From Alteromonas halophila (GTDB lineage Bacteria; Pseudomonadota; Gammaproteobacteria; Enterobacterales; Alteromonadaceae), in the NCBI RefSeq assembly GCF_014651815.1, contig NZ_BMXP01000002.1, forward strand, positions 496,001 through 560,000: DNA of 64,000 nt. The letters are read 5' to 3'. Made by a program: the position numbers and the translations under genes. Of the stretch, positions 38,547-46,100 are shown piece after piece (the first letter of the stretch is position 1; each line of letters starts with the position of its first letter). The notes below the pieces were generated by a model that had not been told where the DNA came from, did no database searches, and saw only the letters and a program-made list of their open reading frames with translations.

Positions 38547-39836
38547 ATGAAAGTAGCAAAATTTCTGGCATTGTCTGCATGGGTAATTGCAGGCACATCG
38601 GCGGCAGGACAACAGCAGGGACAGGCGTTGTATAAGCCGTTCCCAGAGGACGTGACGCCTGAACTGAGCGCACCGGGTGAATACGCGGTGGGTGTGAAAA
38701 CCATGACGGTTACGATACCCGACCAGCCGCAGGATCTGTCGGGCGAGCGTGGTCCGCGTGGGCTTACGCTGGAAGTCTGGTATCCGGCCACCGAGCGTGG
38801 CGCTGCCACCACCTATGAAGATCAAACGCGTTCCGGAAAAACCTTTGTTATTCAGGCTGACGCGACCCGCGATGCGCCTGTTGCCGCCTCAGATACCCCA
38901 TATCCGTTGGTCGTACTGTCGCACGGTTATACCGGCTACCGGACCATTATGTATTATCTGGGTGAGCATCTGGCGTCACATGGCTATGTTGTGGCGGGTA
39001 TTGATCACAGTGGTTCAACCAATGCAGATGTTGATATGAAAAACGCCCCGTATGCCGGCTTTCCCAACACACTGCTGAACCGCTCCCGTGACCAGTTGCA
39101 TACGTTGCAGGCACTGAATGCTGACGAGACGTTTGGCAAGGCTATTGATGCGTCTGCAGCGGGACTCATTGGCTACTCCATGGGGGGCTATGGCGCAGTG
39201 AATACGGTGGGGGGCTGTTACGACTTTGGCGAGGGCGCGGTGAAGCGGCTCACCGGCGCCGATAACGCTGACGCGATTGGCGCGCTACAGTCGCAGCTCA
39301 ATACCTGTGCCGGTGGTCAGTCAGACGTTGATCCCCGCTGGAAAGCCATGATGGCACTGGCACCCTGGGGTGGGCAGCTACGTGTTTTTGATCCGGCTGA
39401 ACTGGCAGCGATAGCAGTACCGACGCTTTATGTGGCAGGCGAATTTGATGATATCTCGGGGTATGATGGTGTGCGCTGGCTGTTTGAGAATACCACGGGT
39501 GCACCGGGCTACCTGCTTACCATCCATAACGCACGTCACAATATTGCCGCGCATCCAGCGCCGGCCGAGGCGATGGGGACTGAACTGGATTTGGGCCATT
39601 ATCTTGAACCAGCCTGGCGAACGCAGTCACTCAATGCCATTAATGAGCATTTCGCGCTGGCACTGATGAATTGTTATGTCAAAAATATCAATGCTGACTG
39701 TGACTACCTGAAAGTCCGTGGCAGCAGCGCCCAGGTCCCGGCGAATGGCGAAACGCCGCCTCCCTGGAAAGGCTTCGACAACCGCTTTGCACTGGGGCTG
39801 AGCATGGAGGCAAACGACTCCGCTGACGCGCAATAG
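38547..39836 (+). CDS. Exported alpha/beta hydrolase (dienelactone hydrolase / PAF acetylhydrolase-like)
   Basis: A 429-residue exported hydrolase with signal peptide MKVAKFLALSAWVIAGTSAAG. Seen: LEVWYPA, PYPLVVLSHGYTGYRTIMYYLGEHLASHGYVVAGIDHSGS, nucleophile elbow GYSMGGYG (Ser), VPTLYVAGEFDD (Asp region) and NARHNIAAHP (His). GAGAGGAT precedes the ATG. The only plus-strand gene within this part of the locus, sharing its upstream region with the beta-galactosidase. It could remove acyl/acetyl esters from galactosides, but substrate is inference. Confidence 0.85.
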   Translation: MKVAKFLALSAWVIAGTSAAGQQQGQALYKPFPEDVTPELSAPGEYAVGVKTMTVTIPDQPQDLSGERGPRGLTLEVWYPATERGAATTYEDQTRSGKTFVIQADATRDAPVAASDTPYPLVVLSHGYTGYRTIMYYLGEHLASHGYVVAGIDHSGSTNADVDMKNAPYAGFPNTLLNRSRDQLHTLQALNADETFGKAIDASAAGLIGYSMGGYGAVNTVGGCYDFGEGAVKRLTGADNADAIGALQSQLNTCAGGQSDVDPRWKAMMALAPWGGQLRVFDPAELAAIAVPTLYVAGEFDDISGYDGVRWLFENTTGAPGYLLTIHNARHNIAAHPAPAEAMGTELDLGHYLEPAWRTQSLNAINEHFALALMNCYVKNINADCDYLKVRGSSAQVPANGETPPPWKGFDNRFALGLSMEANDSADAQ

Positions 39837-39891
39837 CGTACGGTGGCAGAATGTGCGCAGTGTATAAGGCTGCGCACGCAGCACAGCGGTT

Positions 39892-42021
39892 TTATACCTC
39901 GCTGAGATGAAATATCAGCGAGGTTTGCGGGAACAGTACTGGCAGCTGCAGGCCGCCATGCAGTAGGACCTCACCGCTGAACACCTGGCCTTCAATCACA
40001 CTTAACACCGACGGGGAGTATTCGGCGGGCTGCTCTGGCCAAATCAGGCTGAGCCGATAGCTTTTGTCGGCGGCAAGCCCGTGAAAACGAAATTTTCCCG
40101 GCGTAGTGCGCGTGGTTTCTTTGATACTGTTATAGGCGTACAGAGCGTCAGACTTGTTTTGTGAAACAATGCCGAAACAGACATTCAGGCCATCTTCATC
40201 GAAGCGATACATGTCGCCACTGTGAATAAGACTACGGTGTTGCTTGTAAAGCGCGAATGCGCGGGCTAGCACGTTACGTTCATGCCCGGTCAGCTCACGC
40301 GGATCCATTTCCATGCCCATATGACCAAATAACGCCACCGCTGCCCGGGTTTCAATAGGAATATGCCGGCCGGTAATATGACAGTCACGCGGTCCGACAT
40401 GTGCGCCCATAATTTCAGGCGGGAAGAAGAAGCTGAAACCACGCTGTATTTCCAGCCGATCCAGGGCGTCGTTGGAATCAGACGTCCAGAAGCGGTCGGT
40501 ATGGGCCAGAATGCCTAAATCTATGCGTCCGCCACCCGAACAACAGCTCTCAATTTCAAGCTGAGGATGCGCGTCGCGCACTCGGGCAAGCAAGCGGTAC
40601 AGGGCGCGAGTCTGGGCATGCACCGCCGGTTTTCCGGCCAGATTGCCGGGGTGGTTTATATCCCGGTTCATGTCCCATTTAATGTAGCTGATCGCCGGGT
40701 ACGTGTTCATGACATCGTCGATTTGTGCGAACAGGTAATCGACCACGTCGCTATTGGTCAGATCAAGCACGTACTGGTTGCGAAACGGCACCTGCGGGTG
40801 TGAATCTACAGACAGGACCCATTCGGGGTGAGCCCGGTACAGATCGCTGTCGGGGTTAACCATCTCCGGTTCAAACCAAATACCAAACTCCATGCCCAGC
40901 GACGTCACATGCTCAATAAGCGGTCCGAGCCCCTCAGGGTATATGGCTTTATCAACCTGCCAGTCACCCAGCCCGGCGTTATCTGCACGGCGTCCTTTAA
41001 ACCAGCCGTCATCCAGTACAAAGCGCTCCACACCAAGAGGGGCAACACTATCGGCCAGCGCTTTTAGGGTGGCCGGGTCATGATCAAAATAAATCCCTTC
41101 CCAGGTGTTGTAATGTACCGGGCGTGGCTTAACGTCGGGTGTGTGAGACAGCACATTGGCGCGAATATAGTGATGAAACTGGCGTGAAAGATGACCAAAG
41201 CCGGCGTGACTGTAGCCCACATACAGCACCGGAGATGTATAGCTGTCACCGCTTGTCAGTGTCACTTCGCCAGGTAGCAGCAGCTCACCGAGCTGTGCAT
41301 AGGCACGCCCGTCTGCCATAAGCTCGACGCGCGTGCGGTGGTTGCCGCTGGAACCTAAATGAAACCCATAGCATTCACCTTGCAGCTCACTGGTAAACGG
41401 GGCACAGGTTATAAAACCAGGAAAGGTATCGTGGGAGGTTTTGCCGCGGCGGTTTTCCCGCACATAACTGCCCATGAAAAGATCATGGTCCTGGGTTTGA
41501 AATTCTGCTGACCAGCGCCCTTCAAACGCCTTAAGCCGGGTCATTCCATCCGCAATGGGCACGGTAGCCGCGGACAGCCATGCCAGGGTTATGTCGGCAT
41601 CTCCCGCGTTTTTGATATGGCTTTGAAAAGTTGCCAGTTGCGCGTATTCGTCCAGTGTTATGGTATGAATAAGCGTAAGCCCGCGACTGTCATCTTCGCT
41701 GTGCAGTTCAAGCCGGTCCTGGGACTGTTCTACGCGCTTCAGGGTGAAGGCTGCAGCCCACTGGTCCGCCGGACCATGCAGTTCAATGCCGGGCGCGCCG
41801 GTGAACCCTTCGCCATGGCTGGGGGTAATTGACAGCGGCGGCTCAACAGCGGGGGCACATTTTGCTTCCTGCCGGGTAAAAAGCTGTGACAGCATCGCCG
41901 GACTCTCGTCGCTATGCAGCCGGTGACCGTAATATAGGATCGCAGGTGCCCGGCCCTGGCAATCTACGATTAGGCTGGTTGTGCGGTTATGCAAACACGC
42001 GAAAGAAGGAAGCTGAGACAT
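39892..42021 (-). CDS. GH36 alpha-galactosidase (cytoplasmic)
   Basis: A 709-residue GH36 enzyme hydrolysing alpha-1,6-linked galactose (melibiose, raffinose family). Seen: N-terminal beta-supersandwich, VERFVLDDGWFKGRR, EFGIWFEPEMVNPDSDLY, YIKWDMNRDINHPG with nucleophile Asp450, ESCCSGGGRIDLG, and FWTSDSNDALDR with acid/base Asp515. No signal peptide, so cytoplasmic. I choose ATG 42021 (MSQLPSFACLHN) over an upstream start at 42060. An operator-like site lies 87 bp upstream. It implies that some intact alpha-galactosides reach the cytoplasm. Confidence 0.95.
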   Translation of the reverse strand: MSQLPSFACLHNRTTSLIVDCQGRAPAILYYGHRLHSDESPAMLSQLFTRQEAKCAPAVEPPLSITPSHGEGFTGAPGIELHGPADQWAAAFTLKRVEQSQDRLELHSEDDSRGLTLIHTITLDEYAQLATFQSHIKNAGDADITLAWLSAATVPIADGMTRLKAFEGRWSAEFQTQDHDLFMGSYVRENRRGKTSHDTFPGFITCAPFTSELQGECYGFHLGSSGNHRTRVELMADGRAYAQLGELLLPGEVTLTSGDSYTSPVLYVGYSHAGFGHLSRQFHHYIRANVLSHTPDVKPRPVHYNTWEGIYFDHDPATLKALADSVAPLGVERFVLDDGWFKGRRADNAGLGDWQVDKAIYPEGLGPLIEHVTSLGMEFGIWFEPEMVNPDSDLYRAHPEWVLSVDSHPQVPFRNQYVLDLTNSDVVDYLFAQIDDVMNTYPAISYIKWDMNRDINHPGNLAGKPAVHAQTRALYRLLARVRDAHPQLEIESCCSGGGRIDLGILAHTDRFWTSDSNDALDRLEIQRGFSFFFPPEIMGAHVGPRDCHITGRHIPIETRAAVALFGHMGMEMDPRELTGHERNVLARAFALYKQHRSLIHSGDMYRFDEDGLNVCFGIVSQNKSDALYAYNSIKETTRTTPGKFRFHGLAADKSYRLSLIWPEQPAEYSPSVLSVIEGQVFSGEVLLHGGLQLPVLFPQTSLIFHLSEV

Positions 42022-42107
42022 GGCTGACCCCGTTATTCGGAAGAGTAAAGTAGTAAGCATCCCTTGTTGTTATTAACGTGCTGTGATCAGTATGTTAAAA
42101 GCAGAAA

Positions 42108-42122
42108 GGGTAAACGTTTTCT
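42108..42122. promoter_or_regulatory. Candidate GalR-type operator upstream of GH36 gene
   Basis: On the minus strand, GAAAACGTTTACCC, the same CG-centred word as at galT and lacZ; it suggests GH36 has its own regulated promoter rather than only read-through from sapC. Confidence 0.65.
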
Positions 42123-42182
42123 TGAATGATACCGGCCCATACAGATTTATCAATAAAATGTCGTACGGTGATAAGCGGCAGT

Positions 42183-42905
42183 TTAACTCAGCTGTACAGA
42201 CTGAACCGGCTGGCCTTTTTGCCTGGCAAGCTGAACTAACCGATTAAACTGCCTCAGTGATAACAGCATGGCATGGATCGCGGTCAGCATTCCATTGTCA
42301 TGCAACTGCTTTAAAGTTTCGGCGGAAAGGTTTCCCAGACATGTCTCATCAACGGTGAACATGCCGGTAAGTTCGTTGCTCTGCCCATCAATGTCTGTGA
42401 TCCTGACAGTCAGGGGCTTCAATAACTGCTGGTCACTCAGGGTCTTAATAAACTGCTCGGCGCGCGGTGCGCCACTGGCCAGTTCTTTGAGCAATGTCTG
42501 TCGTTGTTTTAGCAGTGGCGTTGGCGCATGATCCGCGCTGAACAGGCGTTGCCCCGAGGCCTGCCATAGCGGGCTTTTCTCATCGATCAGCGTGAGCAGG
42601 CGCTGGTCTTCCACGGCATAATTAAAGGGCGCGACCTGCACACTCATTGGAACCACATGCCCCTGCCAGCTTTCGCCGGCGAACAGGTTAGTATTTGCCG
42701 TTAACCCAAAAAGGGCGCTTAGCGCCGGCTTATCACTATCTGGCGCCAGCACGACGACCGGCATACAACTGGCAACCGCGACAATTTCCTGAAACACCAG
42801 CGCGGCAATCTGTGATTTTTCGGCATGTCTGAAACCGGGATCACTGATTAATGAAAGCGCATGATGCCGTTGCGCGTTGAGTACTACATAGTTAGGTGAG
42901 GTCAC
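42183..42905 (-). CDS. SapC-family protein
   Basis: A 240-residue SapC-like protein (MTSPNYVVLNAQRHHALSLISDPGFRHAEKSQIAALVFQEIVAVASCMPVVVLA, LFGLTANTNLF, TPLLKQRQTLLKEL). The family was named for a Campylobacter S-layer-associated product but occurs in Alteromonadales/Caulobacterales next to TonB receptors and tryptophan-halogenase-like genes; its biochemical role is unknown. No signal peptide or membrane helix. GTG start with GCGGAG 8 nt upstream, 12 bp after the halogenase-like gene. Probably works with that gene. Confidence 0.85.
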   Translation of the reverse strand: MTSPNYVVLNAQRHHALSLISDPGFRHAEKSQIAALVFQEIVAVASCMPVVVLAPDSDKPALSALFGLTANTNLFAGESWQGHVVPMSVQVAPFNYAVEDQRLLTLIDEKSPLWQASGQRLFSADHAPTPLLKQRQTLLKELASGAPRAEQFIKTLSDQQLLKPLTVRITDIDGQSNELTGMFTVDETCLGNLSAETLKQLHDNGMLTAIHAMLLSLRQFNRLVQLARQKGQPVQSVQLS

Positions 42906-42917
42906 CGTTGTGCTCCG

Positions 42918-44438
42918 CTATCGTGTGAGGCTATCGAGCAGCGCGCGGTGTGACGGCAGCGCTGCGAGCAGCTTCTCAGTTAAAAGGGCATTGAAAGAAA
43001 ATTGTTGACTGGCAAAATCGCTATCGGCGAACGTGCGCAGGTTATCCGGGCAAGTCCGTCCCTGCATGCCATAGAACACATAGCGGTAACTCTGTGCTGA
43101 AAATACGTCTGCCCGGTGCGCAAAATCGTCATCCATCGGCGGGCGGTACTGCCACTCTTCAAGCAGTTCCTGAAGCGTATCAGGCAACGTCGAGGCGCGT
43201 CGGTTCTCAACCCAGAACGCCTCAGGACGGTTACTCAGCGCATAATGCAGCTTCAGAAACCTGATGGCACTTTGCCATTGGTGAGACAGTGTCTCGTTGT
43301 AGCGTTTTGCAACCTGCGGCAGGGTGGTTGAATGCGCTGGCAACTGCGTCGCCAGTAGTGTAGCTCCCTGCTCAATCAACATCAGTGCCGAGGCTTCAAG
43401 TGGCTCCAGAAAGCCCGCTGACAAGCCAATGCCAACGCAGTTTTTCACCCAGGGCGTTTCATTGTAGGCGGTATGAAACCGAATCTTCCGGGTCGGTGGC
43501 ATGGCCGTGTCATCAACCCCAAGATAACGACCTAACTGATGGTATGCCTCGTCATCACTGACAAAGTCTGAGCAATAAACATGGCCGACGCCGCGCCGGT
43601 GCTGCAAACCGATATCCCATATCCAGCCGGCTTGCTGCGCGGTTGAACCGGTATAGCAGGCTACCGGTTGTGAGGGGGACGCATAGGGTTGCTGACAAAC
43701 CAGCGCTGTGTCTGCGAAAAGCACATCCGAAGCGTCTTTTTTACACGTTCCTAAGGCCTCATCAAGCAGCAAAGATCGAAAGCCCGAGCAGTCTGCAAAC
43801 AGGTCGGCAGTTAACGCCCCCTGACGGGCTGTGACCACGCTGGCAATGCCGTGGTCAGCACAGTTGACACTAACCACGTCATCAACGATGTGGCGCACAC
43901 CCAGCGCTCGGGTTGCGTGTTCCCGCAACAGGGCGATAAATTGCGTGGCATCCAGATGGTATCCATAATTGATGGCGGGCCCGCGCCAGGTCGGGTCGTC
44001 AGACTTCGGGGCGACCCCAGCCTCGCACAGTGCCGGCTGAAAACACACCGCGTCAGCATAGGGCGTGTGTGTATGGCTTGCCAGCCAGTGTGGCGTGATA
44101 TCCGCGGTGGCCGAGCCTTGCGGCGCTGAAAATGGATGATAATAGCTATTGCCGGTGTCACGGCGATGCCAGTCGGTAAAGCGACTGGCCTGCTTGAACG
44201 TGGCTGACGCACGGCGGATAAGCGTGTCCTCGCTGATGCCTATTTTACGTAGCGTTTCCCGCATGGTGGGCCAGGTGCCTTCACCCACGCCTATTGGGCC
44301 GACCGTGTCGGACTCTACCAGCGTAATGCGAAGCGCTGCACCCGGGATGTGCTGCTGACTGGCGGCAAGCAGCGAGGCGGTTAACCAGCCCGCGGTGCCG
44401 CCACCGACGATCAGTACATGTTGAATGGGGGCCGACAT
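42918..44438 (-). CDS. Tryptophan-halogenase-family flavoprotein of unknown substrate
   Basis: A 506-residue member of the flavin-dependent tryptophan-halogenase family. Seen: FAD-binding GGGTAGWLTASLLA, GPIGVGEGTWPTMRETLRKIG, DCSGFRSLLLDEALG, AGWIWDIGLQHRRGVGHVY in the place of the halogenase WxWxIP motif, and GIGLSAGFLEPLEASALMLIEQG. The WIWDIG has Gly where halogenases have Pro. The catalytic Lys could not be placed without an alignment. Its setting in a galactoside locus makes indole halogenation unlikely as its main role; another flavin-dependent reaction on a sugar or surface component is possible. Follows the symporter by 21 bp. Confidence 0.85.
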   Translation of the reverse strand: MSAPIQHVLIVGGGTAGWLTASLLAASQQHIPGAALRITLVESDTVGPIGVGEGTWPTMRETLRKIGISEDTLIRRASATFKQASRFTDWHRRDTGNSYYHPFSAPQGSATADITPHWLASHTHTPYADAVCFQPALCEAGVAPKSDDPTWRGPAINYGYHLDATQFIALLREHATRALGVRHIVDDVVSVNCADHGIASVVTARQGALTADLFADCSGFRSLLLDEALGTCKKDASDVLFADTALVCQQPYASPSQPVACYTGSTAQQAGWIWDIGLQHRRGVGHVYCSDFVSDDEAYHQLGRYLGVDDTAMPPTRKIRFHTAYNETPWVKNCVGIGLSAGFLEPLEASALMLIEQGATLLATQLPAHSTTLPQVAKRYNETLSHQWQSAIRFLKLHYALSNRPEAFWVENRRASTLPDTLQELLEEWQYRPPMDDDFAHRADVFSAQSYRYVFYGMQGRTCPDNLRTFADSDFASQQFSFNALLTEKLLAALPSHRALLDSLTR

Positions 44439-44459
44439 GGCTTTTTCCCTACCTTACTG

Positions 44460-45896
44460 TCAGTCAACCAGTCGTCCCCGCCATTGCGCGCGTTGTCCAA
44501 ACACCAGCCGGTTGGTGCAAAGCGCAACAGTGATACAGGCAAGCAGAGTGACCAGCATCAGATGAATATAATGCAGCGCAAACGGGGCGTGAACAAAACT
44601 GAAAAATGCATATAACAACACGCCAAACGCCACCGCAATGATCCCGGCATACGGGTTTACATTGTTAAACAGCAGTCCGACGATAAAAATTGAGAGAATA
44701 GGCATACTCAGCAGGCCATACAGTTCCTGTAGCAGATTGATAATACTCTCGGCCTGCGCATACAAAGGTACCATAAGCAGCGACACCACCGTCAGGATGG
44801 CCGTCACGATGCCGCCCAGGCGCGCCACTTTCGGCGATTTATCAATATAGGCTTCGTGAATATCGCACACATACAGCGCCGTGGCCGAATTCAGATTACT
44901 GTTATAAGTGGTCAGCACAGCGGCGGCCAGTGCAGCAGCAAATACGCCGGACAGCCAGTTTGGCAGCACATCGCCCACCAGTGTGCCGTACGCGGCATCA
45001 TTGATATCGCCGTAAAGTTTATACGAGATAATGCCGGGAACGACAATAATCGAGGGAACGATGATAAAGCGAATCAGCGCAGCCGCATAGACGCCCTTTT
45101 GTGCTTCCTTTACATTTGGAGCCGCCATGGCGCGCTGGGTGATCGTCTGATTGGTGCTCCAGTAAAAGGTCTGAATGAAGATCATTCCCGTGAGCAGTGT
45201 GTGCCAGGGCAGCGGCGAATCACTGTCTCCGATCAGAGTAAGCCGGTCTGCAGGGATGCCGCTAAAATCAAAGTCGATAGCGACAAGTGCCAGTATCACG
45301 ACCACAATCGCCATCACCAGCAGTAATACGCCGGAGTAGGTGTCTGATACGGCAACCGCACGCAGACCACCGAATATCGCGTAGAGCGCACCGATCAGTG
45401 CAAAGGTGGTCGCCACCGCCATCAGCGGCAAGTCCAGGTCGAACATGTTGATCATAAACAGAGAGCCTGAGTAGATCACCGCCGGCATAAAGATAAGGCT
45501 GCTGCCAAGGAAAAAAAGTAATCCGATAATTGCGCGTATATGCTTGTTTTTATATCTTTTTTCCAGCAACTCGGTGGTAGTAGTACAACCGTAATGGTAG
45601 TACACGGGAATGAATATTTTGGCAAGAATGAGCAGGCCGGCGACAGCGGCAAATTCCCACCATGCCAACAGCGCCATCTGGTTTCCATTCATGCCCACGA
45701 GCTGGTCGGTACTTAAATTGGTTAACGTGATGGAGCCGGCAACGAAAATCCACGTCAGGCCGCCCCCTGCAAGAAAGTACTCTTTATTTTCACTGGCCTT
45801 GCTGTGTCCGTGACCGCGGCATTTTAGGTAAGTTAACAGCCCTATGAATGCGGTAACGACAACGAAAACAAAAATCTGGATATTACTACCTGACAC
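44460..45896 (-). CDS. Sodium:solute symporter (SSS family), probable galactose/glucose transporter
   Basis: A 478-residue SSS transporter with about 13-14 transmembrane segments, resembling Vibrio vSGLT. Seen: EYFLAGGGLTWIFVAGSITLTNLSTDQLVGMNGN, YAIFGGLRAVAVSDTYSGVLLL, FYWSTNQTITQRAMAA, and LAAAVLTTYNSNLNSATALY. GTG 45896 is chosen: TAAGGAG lies 6 nt upstream and the first helix follows immediately; an ORF extension to 46061 is not membrane-like and overlaps the leader. Galactose is the predicted substrate from context. The 5' leader holds two perfect 10-bp palindromes. Confidence 0.9.
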   Translation of the reverse strand: MSGSNIQIFVFVVVTAFIGLLTYLKCRGHGHSKASENKEYFLAGGGLTWIFVAGSITLTNLSTDQLVGMNGNQMALLAWWEFAAVAGLLILAKIFIPVYYHYGCTTTTELLEKRYKNKHIRAIIGLLFFLGSSLIFMPAVIYSGSLFMINMFDLDLPLMAVATTFALIGALYAIFGGLRAVAVSDTYSGVLLLVMAIVVVILALVAIDFDFSGIPADRLTLIGDSDSPLPWHTLLTGMIFIQTFYWSTNQTITQRAMAAPNVKEAQKGVYAAALIRFIIVPSIIVVPGIISYKLYGDINDAAYGTLVGDVLPNWLSGVFAAALAAAVLTTYNSNLNSATALYVCDIHEAYIDKSPKVARLGGIVTAILTVVSLLMVPLYAQAESIINLLQELYGLLSMPILSIFIVGLLFNNVNPYAGIIAVAFGVLLYAFFSFVHAPFALHYIHLMLVTLLACITVALCTNRLVFGQRAQWRGRLVD

Positions 45897-45983
45897 GCAT
45901 ATCTCCTTACCCGATGACACCACAAAATCAGGTGCCTGGCTTGATGGCAATGGGAAAGAGTAGGGGCTGAGCACTGAGGTATG

Positions 45984-46006
45984 CGTACGTACGTGATGAC
46001 GCGTCA
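45984..46006. repeat. Two perfect 10-bp palindromes in the symporter leader
   Basis: CGTACGTACG at 45984-45993 and TGACGCGTCA at 45997-46006, 3 bp apart, in the 164-bp leader. Possible regulator site; neither matches the GalR-type consensus. Confidence 0.45.
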
Positions 46007-46061
46007 GACTGTTTATGACCTCTAGCTTTTTACCTTTGCCACGCTTATCAATAACATACAC

Positions 46062-46085
46062 AAAAAGGGGGCATGGTGCCCCCTA
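46062..46085 (-). terminator. Rho-independent terminator after TonB receptor gene
   Basis: On the minus strand, AGGGGGCA-CCA-TGCCCCCT followed by TTTTGTG, 16 bp past the receptor stop. It separates the receptor from the symporter-halogenase-sapC transcript, so the latter may depend on partial read-through or its own promoter. Confidence 0.85.
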
Positions 46086-46100
46086 ATTTATGCCTAACAC

